Of a stretch of DNA of 64,000 bases, positions 1 to 10,435 are shown piece by piece. Numbering within the stretch: the stretch's first letter is position 1; every line of letters starts with the position of its first letter. The translations under genes were made by a program, and so were the position numbers. Source of the stretch: Aulostomus chinensis (Eukaryota > Chordata > Actinopteri > Syngnathiformes > Aulostomidae). Under the pieces are notes generated by a model. It was not told the origin of the DNA, ran no database searches, and was given only the letters and a program-made list of their open reading frames with translations. The stretch is taken from assembly GCA_037954235.1 (NCBI GenBank), contig JBBMOA010000006.1, forward strand, positions 22,220,041 through 22,284,040. Reading direction: 5' to 3'.

Positions 1-665
1 TCAAGAAGGGCCTGGTCTTTGGACAATGGCATTATGCATGAAGTGCTATTTAAAGGGCGCATCAATCAGCTGAGCAGATGCACAGCATGAAATGTGGTTC
101 TATTAATGCCCCACAACATGGAAACACTTGTTACTTCCTCCCAGGCCTGATGCATCTCTGATGGCTTCGGTGGAGAAAAAAACAAAATTAAGCTGAACAA
201 GCCCCAAACGCACGGAGCATGCATAGCACCATCTACCAACTGCCTGGCGCTATTGATTGCTTAAATAGTGCTCTCAATCTCCTTGGTATCAGAGGGTTGC
301 AAGAGAGAAGATCCACCAAGACAGAGAATCATCAAAGCTGCAGAAAAAGAGCATCAAGGTAGTTATGGCTCAAGTGGGTTATCCATGGTGAGTGCGCAAC
401 TTGGAAAGAAGTCAATGGCCGATCACTCCATGCTGGGTCACCAGTGTGAGCGTCTCTGATGATCTGACACCCAAAACAGCCTATGATCCTCAGGTTATCA
501 CAAAAGAAGTTGCACCATCTGGGGTTGCAATAACGAGACTAATCTCAGAGCAAGTCACTACAAGTGAAAGAATTAACAAGTTGATATCGCTAAAGATTTT
601 GTATCTCAAGTTTTCAGAAATTTTATGTTAATAAAGGCAAATGAGGAATTCTCTATGAACAATTT
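1..665. other. Intergenic, no gene recognised
   Basis: Short unrelated open frames occur on both strands, but none has a recognisable domain, splice pattern or start context. I see no repeat family here. The next feature to the right is a SINE whose left target-site copy begins at 666. Confidence 0.5.
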
Positions 666-677
666 TGCATGCATTTC

Positions 678-1064
678 CATTCATCCATCGTCATCTTCTG
701 CTTATTCCTTACTAGTAAGGGTCGCGGGGGGAGGGGGCTGGAGCCTATCCCAGCATCTACGGGCGAGAGGCGGGGTTCACCCTGGACAGGTCGCCAGTCC
801 ATCGCAGGGCCAACATACAGAGACGAACAACCATTCACACTCACATTCATACCTACGGTCAATTTAGAGTATCAATCAGCCTAGTCCCAAATTGCATGTC
901 TTTGGACGGTGGGAGGAAGCCGGACTACCAGAGAGAACCCACACAGGCATGGGGAGAACATGCAAACTCCACACAGAAAGATCCCGCGCCCGAGCCGGGA
1001 CTCGAACCTGGGACCTTCTTGCTGTGAGGCCACAGTGCTAACCACTGCACCACCGTGCAGCCCC
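678..1064 (-). mobile_element. tRNA-derived SINE, type A, full length
   Basis: Read on the minus strand, the element begins with a tRNA-like head. It has a TGGTGCAGTGG A box, and its B box (GGTTCGAGTCCCGG) is intact. A body found many times in this window follows, then a degenerate (TGGA)-type tail at the left edge. The 12-bp direct repeat TGCATGCATTTC sits at 666-677 and again at 1065-1076, so both ends of the insertion are defined. The conserved body contains ORF shadows on both strands that are not genes. The family name is not assigned. Confidence 0.9.
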
Positions 1065-2213
1065 TGCATGCATTTCTAGAACTGTAATCTGAAAACTGAA
1101 TGAAAATCAATTTCTTATTTTAGATCATTGCTTTTTTCTGAGGATTGCACAATTTTGAAAAAATATTTGAGATTATTTTTGACTGAAATTATGTTCATGA
1201 TATTAGTATGTCAATCATTCATTCATTATTCTCTTTTTCACTGAAAACCCCATTCATAGAGCAAATCATTTCACTCATAATCAAAGGGTGTCTTAAGGTG
1301 CTCGAATATCAAAAACAGTGATTTTCACACTGAGGTCAATATGGGTGTCTTTAATAGAATAAGTCAAGCTTTTGGTCACAAGACCGTCATCAGAGCAAAC
1401 CAGTCTTCACAGTGAAATCTTCATGAAAAATCCATTAAAAAGATAATGGAGGTATTTTTGTGGAGGTCATCTAACAAAAATGTTAGGCATCAATACAAAG
1501 TGACAGGGTGAACATTACTGCAGTATCACCACATTCAATTTAGAATGGTATTTACATACAAACTATACATACTTATCTTCAAGTTCAGAAATGCCATATA
1601 ATCATTATGCAATTTCAATTAAATTGTGATTTAACGTGCAGCATTACTTGTTATACAACTATACATCAGAAAATGACCACTCCAATTTAAACTTAATTTT
1701 TGCCATGTATTTTGTAATAAAATATTCTATGTATCAAGCTATGAATGTTCTGTAAGAATCTTAAGACTATCCATAAAAATAAAATTATGTTTGCTGAAAG
1801 TGCACCAGAGAAAGATATTTCTCAATGAGAGGATAATGAAATAACATTTAAAGATATGTATTGGAAAATCCCATAGCCCAACATTTTCAAACAAATAAAT
1901 GATGTCACTTAAGATGAAATATGACAATGTAACTTCCCAGTTGATTACTACTCTCATGGAGCATAACTGACTAAACTAAAATAAATACGAATATGCGTAT
2001 TTTGTCGCTTGTCTAAAAGATAACGTTTTGTTGAAGCAAACTATCTAATATTCTCCAAACTGATCAGTAGATGAAAACCAATCCAACATCGATACATTAT
2101 ATATCGTCACTGACACAAAAGGAGACATACCCAGTTATGTTTGTTATTATGTCCTTTTTCATTGGAGAACCAGGCTATGGCAAATCTTGAAATATATTTT
2201 AAAATAGCAGGAA

Positions 2214-2841
2214 GTGGCCTTCATCCTATCTGTCACAAGAATGACTAATGCATGTTGCGCCCTGCATGCTGCATCTTGTGTGTATCATGTTGCCTCTCTG
2301 CACTATCACAGCAAACCCTCCACACCCCTGTCTGCATGGGATCCATACCATAATAACGCTCCCATCCTTCCACAGCTCCGGATATGCGCCTGTGATTTGA
2401 GCGCCCTTCTGAATGGATTCAGCATCAGGGAAGAAAATGGGAGTGTGTTGCCATGGCAACTCCATCTGCCACAGACATTCATATGGTATAGAGATATGAG
2501 TGGCATGAGAAATGTACATGCAGTCTGCAAGGTTTGCAACTAAGCGGCTTCCTAGGTTAGTGTTGAAGGTGTCTGGGGTCTGCTGTTGCTGGGTGGCATG
2601 TAGAGAAGGCAAGGTCATCAAAGATCCACCAACAGAGGCTGGTTCCCCTGTGAGAAACAAGAGACAATATGGGTTCTGGTGTTCCACGGCACAAAATGGC
2701 CACACTGTGAGGTTTGTTGCTCATGATGATTCTTATACAGTAAAGCCATGTGTTGTAGGAACAAGTACTGGACAAAATGCAGTTTGCTTTTGTCCCTTTT
2801 AGATGCTGGTAAAGGCCAAAGATTGCATTTCCTTCACACAC
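2214..2841. other. Stop-poor GC-richer island, possible conserved noncoding element
   Basis: This block is richer in GC than its flanks. It carries overlapping open frames on both strands, the longest being 159 codons on the minus strand (2226-2705). No open frame matches a domain I know. The frames overlap antisense to one another, which is typical of non-coding sequence that is merely poor in TA-rich stops. A perfect RFX-type palindrome lies inside. It may be an enhancer or a non-coding RNA exon; the sequence does not decide between them. Confidence 0.3.
2447..2460. promoter_or_regulatory. Perfect X-box palindrome (candidate RFX site)
   Basis: The sequence GTTGCCATGGCAAC is a perfect 14-bp palindrome. 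It equals the idealised full X-box bound by RFX transcription factors, which drive ciliary genes and MHC class II in vertebrates. The nearest recognised gene is sdf2l1, whose 3' end is about 8 kb away and which reads towards the site, so the target may lie left of the window. Confidence 0.4.
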
Positions 2842-5800
2842 AACATGTATTTACAATTGGGCAAGAAATGTTGTTATGCTGTTTCTTTACACAGTTAAAT
2901 AACCTCGGCTGGATAAATGGGCAAGCAGAGCTGACATTAGGTTTTGAAAGTCTTTTTCTTTTTACAACTGGTAAAAAATCTATTGCTCTCATTTTTGTGC
3001 AGAATGAGTTTATAACCGGATGGGTGATACATGTGTGGTAGTCACAATTTTCTCATTTCTATCACCCACTCAATGATGCAGCACAGATGTGTGCCCTGAT
3101 AAAGGCCTGTGTGCCATAACACGCAGGTCTATTTTTTTTCATCTTAGATGATGATTTTAAATTGTTTGCATCAAGAGTACTTAACTTTGGTTGTTGCTTT
3201 TTTGGTTAAAAAAAAGAAAAATATCAGAGGTCATAGGTGAACCTTTATTGTTAAATTCCGATAGGAGCAACATGCATACATTGCATATATTATATAGATG
3301 ATAAAACTGCCATCTCAGGTATCAGATATCTCTTCCCTCTATGTGTGATGGCATCATATTGTAATCTGTCATTATATCCGCACCTCCAACTTCTAAAGGT
3401 TTTTACCTCTGTCTCCCCTTTCATGTTCCCACCATTTGAAAGACAAATGTGGGATGCTGAATTTGGTGTGGTCCTTGTGGAGACCATGCAGGAGGCAGGA
3501 CATGATAACCAAAAGTAGGCTGCAGCCATGTAGCTGGTTCATTGTTTGCCTACGTCTGTTGCCATTCAAGGATTTGCTCAGCGTAAGGGCAGAAATTCCC
3601 AAATTGTGTGTCCCCAGTTAAACATATTCATTGCCATCTTTAAACATGAACACACACTGCTCCACACTATATTCTTCAGCAAATGAAACACGCATGCACT
3701 TAGTAATACATTACACACTTTATTTTAGTATGATAAAGCACTTGTGTCTCACAAAACAGCTCCTCCAGCTTGTAACAAAATGAGTTTTGTTTGGGAAAGA
3801 GCTTTTACTGGTATCTCAAGAGTGGATTATTTTAAATTGATTAAAATCTGAGCATCTATTAATCTCATATTAGCTTTCGCTTCGTGATTCATCAAGGTGT
3901 CAATACACTAAGGAGACCAAGTAAGATATACTGACATTATTCATATGAGGTAAAACAAAAAAATGTATATAGCCTATCAAATTTCCAAATTCTGCATAAG
4001 GGGGCAGGATGGTATGATCACTGGATCCAGTAATCCACGGATTTAGCAGCAGGGGACAGGCGTTGGAGCTGCGTTTGAATCTTGTTCATGACACATCATA
4101 ACTGATGATGTTTTTCCTAATCTAACCGGAATTTAACTGGATTTATATACCATAAAATGTTATTTTTCAACAGTAAATGTCATTTTGAGAAGCTGTGATG
4201 TGCAGGAATAATGATAAAAAAATTAAACAATCTGTTGGCAATTGCGATATATTTTTGAATCAGGAATTTCAGTGTCCATCATGAAAGATACTTTCAATTG
4301 AAATGCATCAGTTTGAAAGTTGCACTGCAGTTTGTGTCCATTTCTAAAAAAAAAAAAAATCAATTGATTCAATTTTATTAAACAGACTGCACTGACACAT
4401 AATGTATTTGTAGTTGTGCTAAGCAGCTAGCCCTTCTCCATTTTACCTTGTCATACTGCTTTGTACCTCAAAAGACAGTATTGTGAGAGGGAACTCATGC
4501 TGAGTGCTTGTATCCTGAATCTCATTCTTTTGCTCCCCTAAATTCAAAGAACACTGAATGGTCATAATGAAAACATTGTTGCATCAGAGTGAAAGAAGGT
4601 GTTAACAAAAGGGTCGGTAGTAAATCAAGTGATAGAGTGGATGTATGGGGATGAATGAGGACTAGGGTGGAGGAAGAAGGTAAAAGTGGCAGAAAAGCCC
4701 GTGGGTTCCCAGGACCAGGTGAACAATCAGGAGTAAGGGAGGGGTTGGGGGGACTGCAGGAGGGGTCTCATAACTCAGATGATATTTCTTCTGGGCTAGA
4801 ACAGCTAGAACACATGATTGCTTCAAATTGTTTTATTTGGAATTTGCAGATATATCAGCACCAGTGTAAATGTTGACTGATTGAAAACATAGATTTTACA
4901 GATGTTAATGTAAGGAAAGATTATTGGTACCTTAAATATGGTGTCATGAGAAAGTTCGTTGAGCACCAATTCCATGACTTACTTTCTACAGTACAGGTGA
5001 CCACCATAATATATGGTGGTAGAGTGAGTATGATCAGTGTTGACTTCACCCTATTTTGTTACCTTTTTAGAAAGTAAATACGCACACCCATCTTTTACTC
5101 TTCAGGAACAACCATTATGTCCGCTTTTGTAGCTTATTATGTCTGCTTCAGTACATTACCTAGCCAGCTAACTGTATTGCTAGGAAAAGATCAATGCGTC
5201 AGCTAAGTTTAAGCAGGTTAAACATGTCTAAAACAATAAGATAAAAACTGTAAAAGTCTGGTTTTCCTCTGTACACGTTAAAGGTTTTCCCCAATTTGTT
5301 ATCGCAGCTCTTCATGGATTGACTGTACAAACCATTACTGTCATGACCGCTGTACACTAAAAGCATATTAAGGATGATTGTTGTTTACTTGCAATATTGA
5401 GCTCAGTGTTGTGTTTTACTATCTATACTGTCATGACACTGATACTAACAGTGATCCACTAGCACCTCATTCCTGTACATCACTCATACCAAGTAGGGAA
5501 GAAATGACAGTGTAATCTAATGAAACTTTTTACCATTTACATTTGGCAGTTGCAAACATGTCCTTAAAGGCTCTGTGTGCATGTGTAGGTCTTGATAATT
5601 TAGAAGTGAAAAGTTATGACACTTAAGATCAGGGGACAGAAAAGCACTGATAACAGATGAAGAACAGACCTCATTCATCAAACATTATCAAGTAAACATG
5701 TACTAATTGTTGGTTCATGAATATTAACGAATCGTTTGCCGATGACTCACAATTCTTTATGACATATTGATACATTAATGCTCTATTCATGATTTGATCA

Positions 5801-6016
5801 TCATTCACTTACAATAATTTTACCCTTTTGCTTCTGTGTGAAGAAAAAGAATGGGCAGAACTGATAACAAGTCTTCTGACAGTATCATCACCTCAACGTA
5901 CCTCTCATAAAGATGGTTCTATTTCAAATTCGAATGACATGATTAATTACATGATTTTTGCTGTGCATTTTTGGATCGTCTTTTTTTCATCTTTAAGCAC
6001 ATTGAAACACTTGAAA

Positions 6017-6090
6017 AGGGGCACCCAAACTTTTGTCTTGGAGGGCCAAAACTGAAACATAGTGGTGGGCCATAGATGTAGTGTGATGCT
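6017..6090. mobile_element. Fragment of a hAT-like DNA transposon end
   Basis: The stretch AGGGGCACCCAAACTTTTG, followed by GGAGGGCC and GGTGGGCC motifs, resembles the ends of vertebrate hAT-type non-autonomous elements. Those typically open with CAGGGGTGCCCAAACTTTT. I could not find a matching opposite end or a target-site duplication, so only one end is called. Confidence 0.35.
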
Positions 6091-6916
6091 AAAATAATAC
6101 TCGGATCGTATTAATGTCGGCTTTGCGTGCTTTAAAAACAACTAAAATCAAAGGTTCACCACAGGTCCACTTTTCAAGTGCAGGGAGAAAAATATGAACC
6201 TGGTGAACAAATGCACACTGAAATTAGTGATCAATGTCTAACTTCAGCCAGTGGGTATGTGGCCCACTGCAATATCAGACTGACTTCCTGTGCAGTGTCT
6301 CTGAGATTTGAGCAAATTATGAAAAATTTGAGTATTTTACCTCACCACAAAAAAAAAGCAAATAACACTCATTTACGGTATAGTCCTTAAATCAAATTTG
6401 ATATCATATTAGCAGGCAAGTTATTCCCGGATAATACTCACACATAGACAGACACATGAAGGGCCACATAAGAGGACCAACACATCAGAGTTGTACAAAA
6501 GACTCATTATAGACTAGATGCTTATTTCAGGGTTTTTTTCAGCCACTCAACCCATTATCTTAACATTTCTAAAATTCATACAATTTCTCATCTGGGGAAT
6601 AATAAACATTTCATCTGTAAACTAGGGAAGTTTGATCAAATAGATAACATAACATCTACTACCATGCAAATGCATAGTACAGATATTTGTAAGATAACAT
6701 TTCTAAAACAGACTGATCCTCACAGCTCAAGACTTTAAAATAATTTCGTATTCATTTAATTTAGAGCACATTAACATCATGGACACACAGAGAGGCCATC
6801 CACGAAGCCCATCCCTTAACAGTACTCATGACACCATGGGTCACTTCCTCTTCCTGAGACAAAAAGAACCAAACAAGTGGCAAACGCCAGCAGTATTTCT
6901 TTCATTGTCATTTGTT

Positions 6917-6928
6917 GCCACCTGCTGG
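6917..6928 (+). promoter_or_regulatory. CTCF-core-like motif
   Basis: GCCACCTGCTGG matches the core consensus GCCMYCTRSTGG of CTCF sites on one strand. Only the core was judged, by eye. A single motif in 64 kb can occur by chance. Confidence 0.3.
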
Positions 6929-7170
6929 ACAATTGGGAGGCTCACAAAGCAACACATCAACACAGGCATTGGAGTTAAAGATTTCAGATGCAGAGCAACA
7001 GAGCTCATCAAAGCTGACAAAAGAGGAAGTTATGGTCTTCATTTATAAAAAAAAAAAACATAATATGTACTCCAGTCACAATTACTGCCAAAATGCAATG
7101 GTAATTGTTTGTACAGCACTTTGCAAAAATCTAAGCATGACCATAGACATTTTTTTTTAAACTGCATCTT

Positions 7171-7490
7171 CCATCCATCCATCCATTTTCTACCACGTAT
7201 CCTGTTAAGAGTCACGGAAGAGGTGCTGAAGCCTATCCCAGCACCCTTCGGGCGAGAGGTAGGACTCACCTTGCACAGGTCACCAGCAAATCACAGGGCC
7301 AACACATATAGACAGACAACCAGTCTTGACAATATCTTTGGATTGTGGGAGGAAGCTGGAGTACCCAGAGAGAACCCAAGCAGGCACAAGGAGAACATGG
7401 AGACTCCACACAGAAAGATCCCGTGCTCGAGCTGTGGCTCGAAACTGGAACCTTCTTGCTGTGAGGTGACAGTGATAACCACTGCACCAA
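7171..7490 (-). mobile_element. tRNA-derived SINE, type A, diverged
   Basis: A (CCATCCATCC) tail at the left edge is followed by the type A body in reverse. The right edge carries the tRNA-like head, ending near the inverted A box at about 7480-7490. The copy is diverged: the B box is mutated and I see no convincing target-site duplication, so it is older than the copies at 0.7, 14.8 and 18.6 kb. Confidence 0.8.
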
Positions 7491-7566
7491 AAGTGCCTAT
7501 TTTTCTTCTCAATCATACTTTTGTGTGACTGGGGTTTATCTAGCTTTGCGTTTGTTTTTTTTTATT

Positions 7567-7603
7567 AGGGCCTAAGCCTGAAGGTACTTCAGGCGAAGGC
7601 CCT
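7567..7603 (+). repeat. Dispersed 37-bp hairpin repeat, copy 1
   Basis: An imperfect palindrome with 15-bp arms (GGGCCTAAGCCTGAA / TTCAGGCGAAGGCCC) surrounds GGTAC. It is followed by CCCTATTATGTTT and an ATT-rich run. A second full copy lies inverted at 16974-17010 and a partial one at 52097-52121, with matching flanks beyond the palindrome. This is a mobile or structured repeat, not chance. Confidence 0.7.
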
Positions 7604-10113
7604 ATTATGTTTTTATTATTATTATTATTATTGTTTAATACTTATTTGAACTTGCCAAACCATAGTCTGCTGAAGAGATCGTGGAACCTTCCAGTCTGAC
7701 TGCTCTCAAAGACCCATAGATGGTAGTGTGTCAGAAAAACCCGTACAGCAGAGAAGGCCTTTTTTTCTTATCACCACTATCTTTTATGTTCAAAAATGAG
7801 ATTAAAGGCTATTTATGCAACCTTTAGTTTACATGTGATGAGGACATAACCAGGGTTGCTCTCCTTCTCCATAATTTTCTGGTTTTATTTATATTTTCAA
7901 AAAAATATCCAGATTGAAGCCTGCCTTTAGAATGACTGTTCTTAATACTTTTTACATTTAAGATGCTCTGAACAGTCATGTTGTCTCTACCAGTGTGTCT
8001 GTAAATGAATCACTAACTTAATGTAAAACCAGGACTCATGGAAAGTCACGTCTCCATACAGGTGAGGCTTGGTCTCTTCCCCCCCTTATTTGAATTAATT
8101 TAAAGTCAATAAAAGTGCACACGTTTTCTTCATGGCACATTAAATATCAATTTTTGTTGCACGGTATGAAAGCTTTAAGTTTCCAGTAAAAATAAAACAA
8201 GACATTTACCCCCTAAAAATGTGACGTGTCAAACATACTTAAAAATCTAAATAGTTACAACAGGCAAATTTAGGGGTCACTAGATCTGTATAATGGTTTT
8301 TGTTGGGCTACATGTAGCTCTATTGAATCCAACATCACATTCTCAAATTCAGCTTTGCATTCTGATGTTGAAACAATGTTCTTCAATAAAAAGATTCAAC
8401 ATTTTCATGGCTGCAGCCATCCCAGCTGTACTGCATCATCATGCAATGTTCAAGTCATATTTTTAGTGGGACATTTTTCTTGTTGTTGACATAATGCTCT
8501 TAAAGGTAAGATAACATTCCCTAAAAATAATCTTTAAAAAAAAATCTTGTGAAGGTTTTCTTCTAGCTCCCAGGTCTCTTTGCAGACAGACAAATTGAAC
8601 CAGTAGCATTAACTCTTTGTTTAAAATGACTAGGAGAAATGTAAATATGCAGAAACTTGATGCCATAATCAGCAGGCGATTCAAGCAGATGGTTTTAAGA
8701 AACTGTGCATGTAGCGGCAGTATCAATGAGGGTACATCCCACATCATCAGCAGCTGGACACCAGTCAAATACGGTTCCCTCTTAAACATACAATCATCAA
8801 ATCCAAAGCAACACACTTAGTTCCTCAGTGATTTATTTTAAATTTACACCATTTTTCCAAAGGACAGTGTTAAAAACATGACACACAATGGAGCTGCCAT
8901 TCCTGAGATACTAATTGTCCTGTTAGATGTTTACCGTCTAGCTGACCCTCACAACCCACCTTTATCCTTCCCTAGCTCTTAAGTTAAACAGAACTGCCAA
9001 ATTTAACTTGATGAAAAATTGTTTTTAATGGTTTAGGAGTTACAGGAGCTCAAGCAGGTGAAGAACTAAGGAGGAGGTCACTGTGTGGTTGAGGACCGAA
9101 TTCACAAAGGTCAGCAGTCAGGACTAAAGAAGGTGGAATTAACCTACTAAGACTTACATCGATCTTTTGGCAGAAATATAATATTCATAACTCTGCATAA
9201 TAGTCTAAACTTAGAGAATTTATTAACTTAAAATAAGCCCTCTCTATCCACAAGGAGATAGGTCCACTTCTGCTGAGCCCACCACCCATCTCCAATTGCC
9301 CTGCACTCACTCACCAAACATTTGTGTTTTTGGTGTTGTAGCTTCTTCTCTGTAGCCCTTCACAATCACCAACATTTGCTGCTGAATGCCATTGCACAGC
9401 CGCTCCACTGTCACTGTTCACTCCAGGTAACAGCTGATTGCATTGAAACTGGCTGGTCAACTTGGCAAACACAACAGACACCCGCAGAGACAGAATAAGA
9501 GCACACAGTGCAGGCGCAGAGGAGAAACACAGCAGGAAGGGAAGACAGAGAGACTAATGGGAACTAAACTTTATCTTTCCCCTGTTGTTAGAAGTGATGC
9601 AAGTTCCCTGAATATGCTTGTGAGGAACAAACTACTGGAATAAATTCATGAGTTATCCTGCGGAGTACTGCAGATTCTGTAAAAGAAGGGGTGAGGTGAG
9701 GTGAGATGAGGTAAGGGGCTCCAAAGTGCAACTTCGCTGCTTGATGTTACCGAACCATACACTCTGGTTCTTTAAAAATGAAGAAACTCTGGGGGAAAAT
9801 GAGCTGTGGGTCCATCAACTTCCTACTGATGAACTGTTGTGATTAATCCATTCGTGAGGAAATGCGCCTTTGATCAAGCATGAACGAATGTCTTGCTAGT
9901 CCTACTCTGCCAACTAAAGCAGATGTTTAATATCTGGCTTTGGAGGAGAAACAATAACCCTGATGATGTCATCGAAGTATTACCTCAGCTTGGACTTTTA
10001 CAAGCGACATAGATGGAAGCCCAAAACCCAAATGCACTATCTTAAAGATAAAGGGCAACAACTCATGTTGGAGAAGCAGAAATTACAGTATAACTGACAT
10101 TTCAGCTTTATAA
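7604..10113. other. Intergenic, no gene recognised
   Basis: About 2.5 kb without a convincing exon. An (ATT)n run follows the hairpin repeat. A pair of antisense open frames near 8463-8820 (117 and 67 codons) shows no domain and no splice support. The right end probably lies just beyond the 3' UTR of sdf2l1. Confidence 0.45.
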
Positions 10114-10119
10114 TTTAAT
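10114..10119 (-). terminator. sdf2l1: Candidate poly(A) signal of sdf2l1
   Basis: On the minus strand this reads ATTAAA, the commonest variant hexamer. It lies about 320 bases after the sdf2l1 stop codon. I found no AATAAA nearer to the stop. Confidence 0.4.
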
Positions 10120-10435
10120 TCAAACATCAAATTGTGTAATTGTTGTGTATCTGTTTTGGCTCCGTTACTTTGAGGTCATGTGATGATGTGATGTTTGAAA
10201 CAATCAAGGAAATGCATCTTAGGGCAACAAAACATTTCAAGTCCTCATGTCATGATTGTTGCTTTGCGCTATTGCTAAGCAGCCTTCATGTTTTACAAGT
10301 AGCACTCATTCTTGTGAAAGTTTTCCAGTCTCTTCCCTTTTTCCTATCACACATTTCTCTTCACAAATATTGTCACGAGTCAAATATTCATTGTTTCACC
10401 AGGCCAGAGACACACACACATCCATGCTGATGGTT

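Larger units (their letters stand above)
1077..7170. other. Gene-poor AT-rich intergenic stretch
   Basis: About 6 kb of AT-rich sequence without a recognisable exon on either strand. Exceptions listed separately are a stop-poor, GC-richer island near 2.2-2.8 kb, a hAT-like fragment near 6.0 kb and a CTCF-like motif near 6.9 kb. A very degenerate SINE-like head may lie around 4003-4085, but it is too decayed to call. Remaining open frames are short and lack family resemblance. Confidence 0.5.

Noticed and set aside
2226..2705. 159-codon minus-strand open frame
   Set aside because: No domain, no splice or start support, and comparable open frames overlap it on the plus strand. Kept only as a stop-poor island.
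8463..8816. 117-codon minus-strand frame
   Set aside because: Composition is not protein-like, and no domain or splice context was found.
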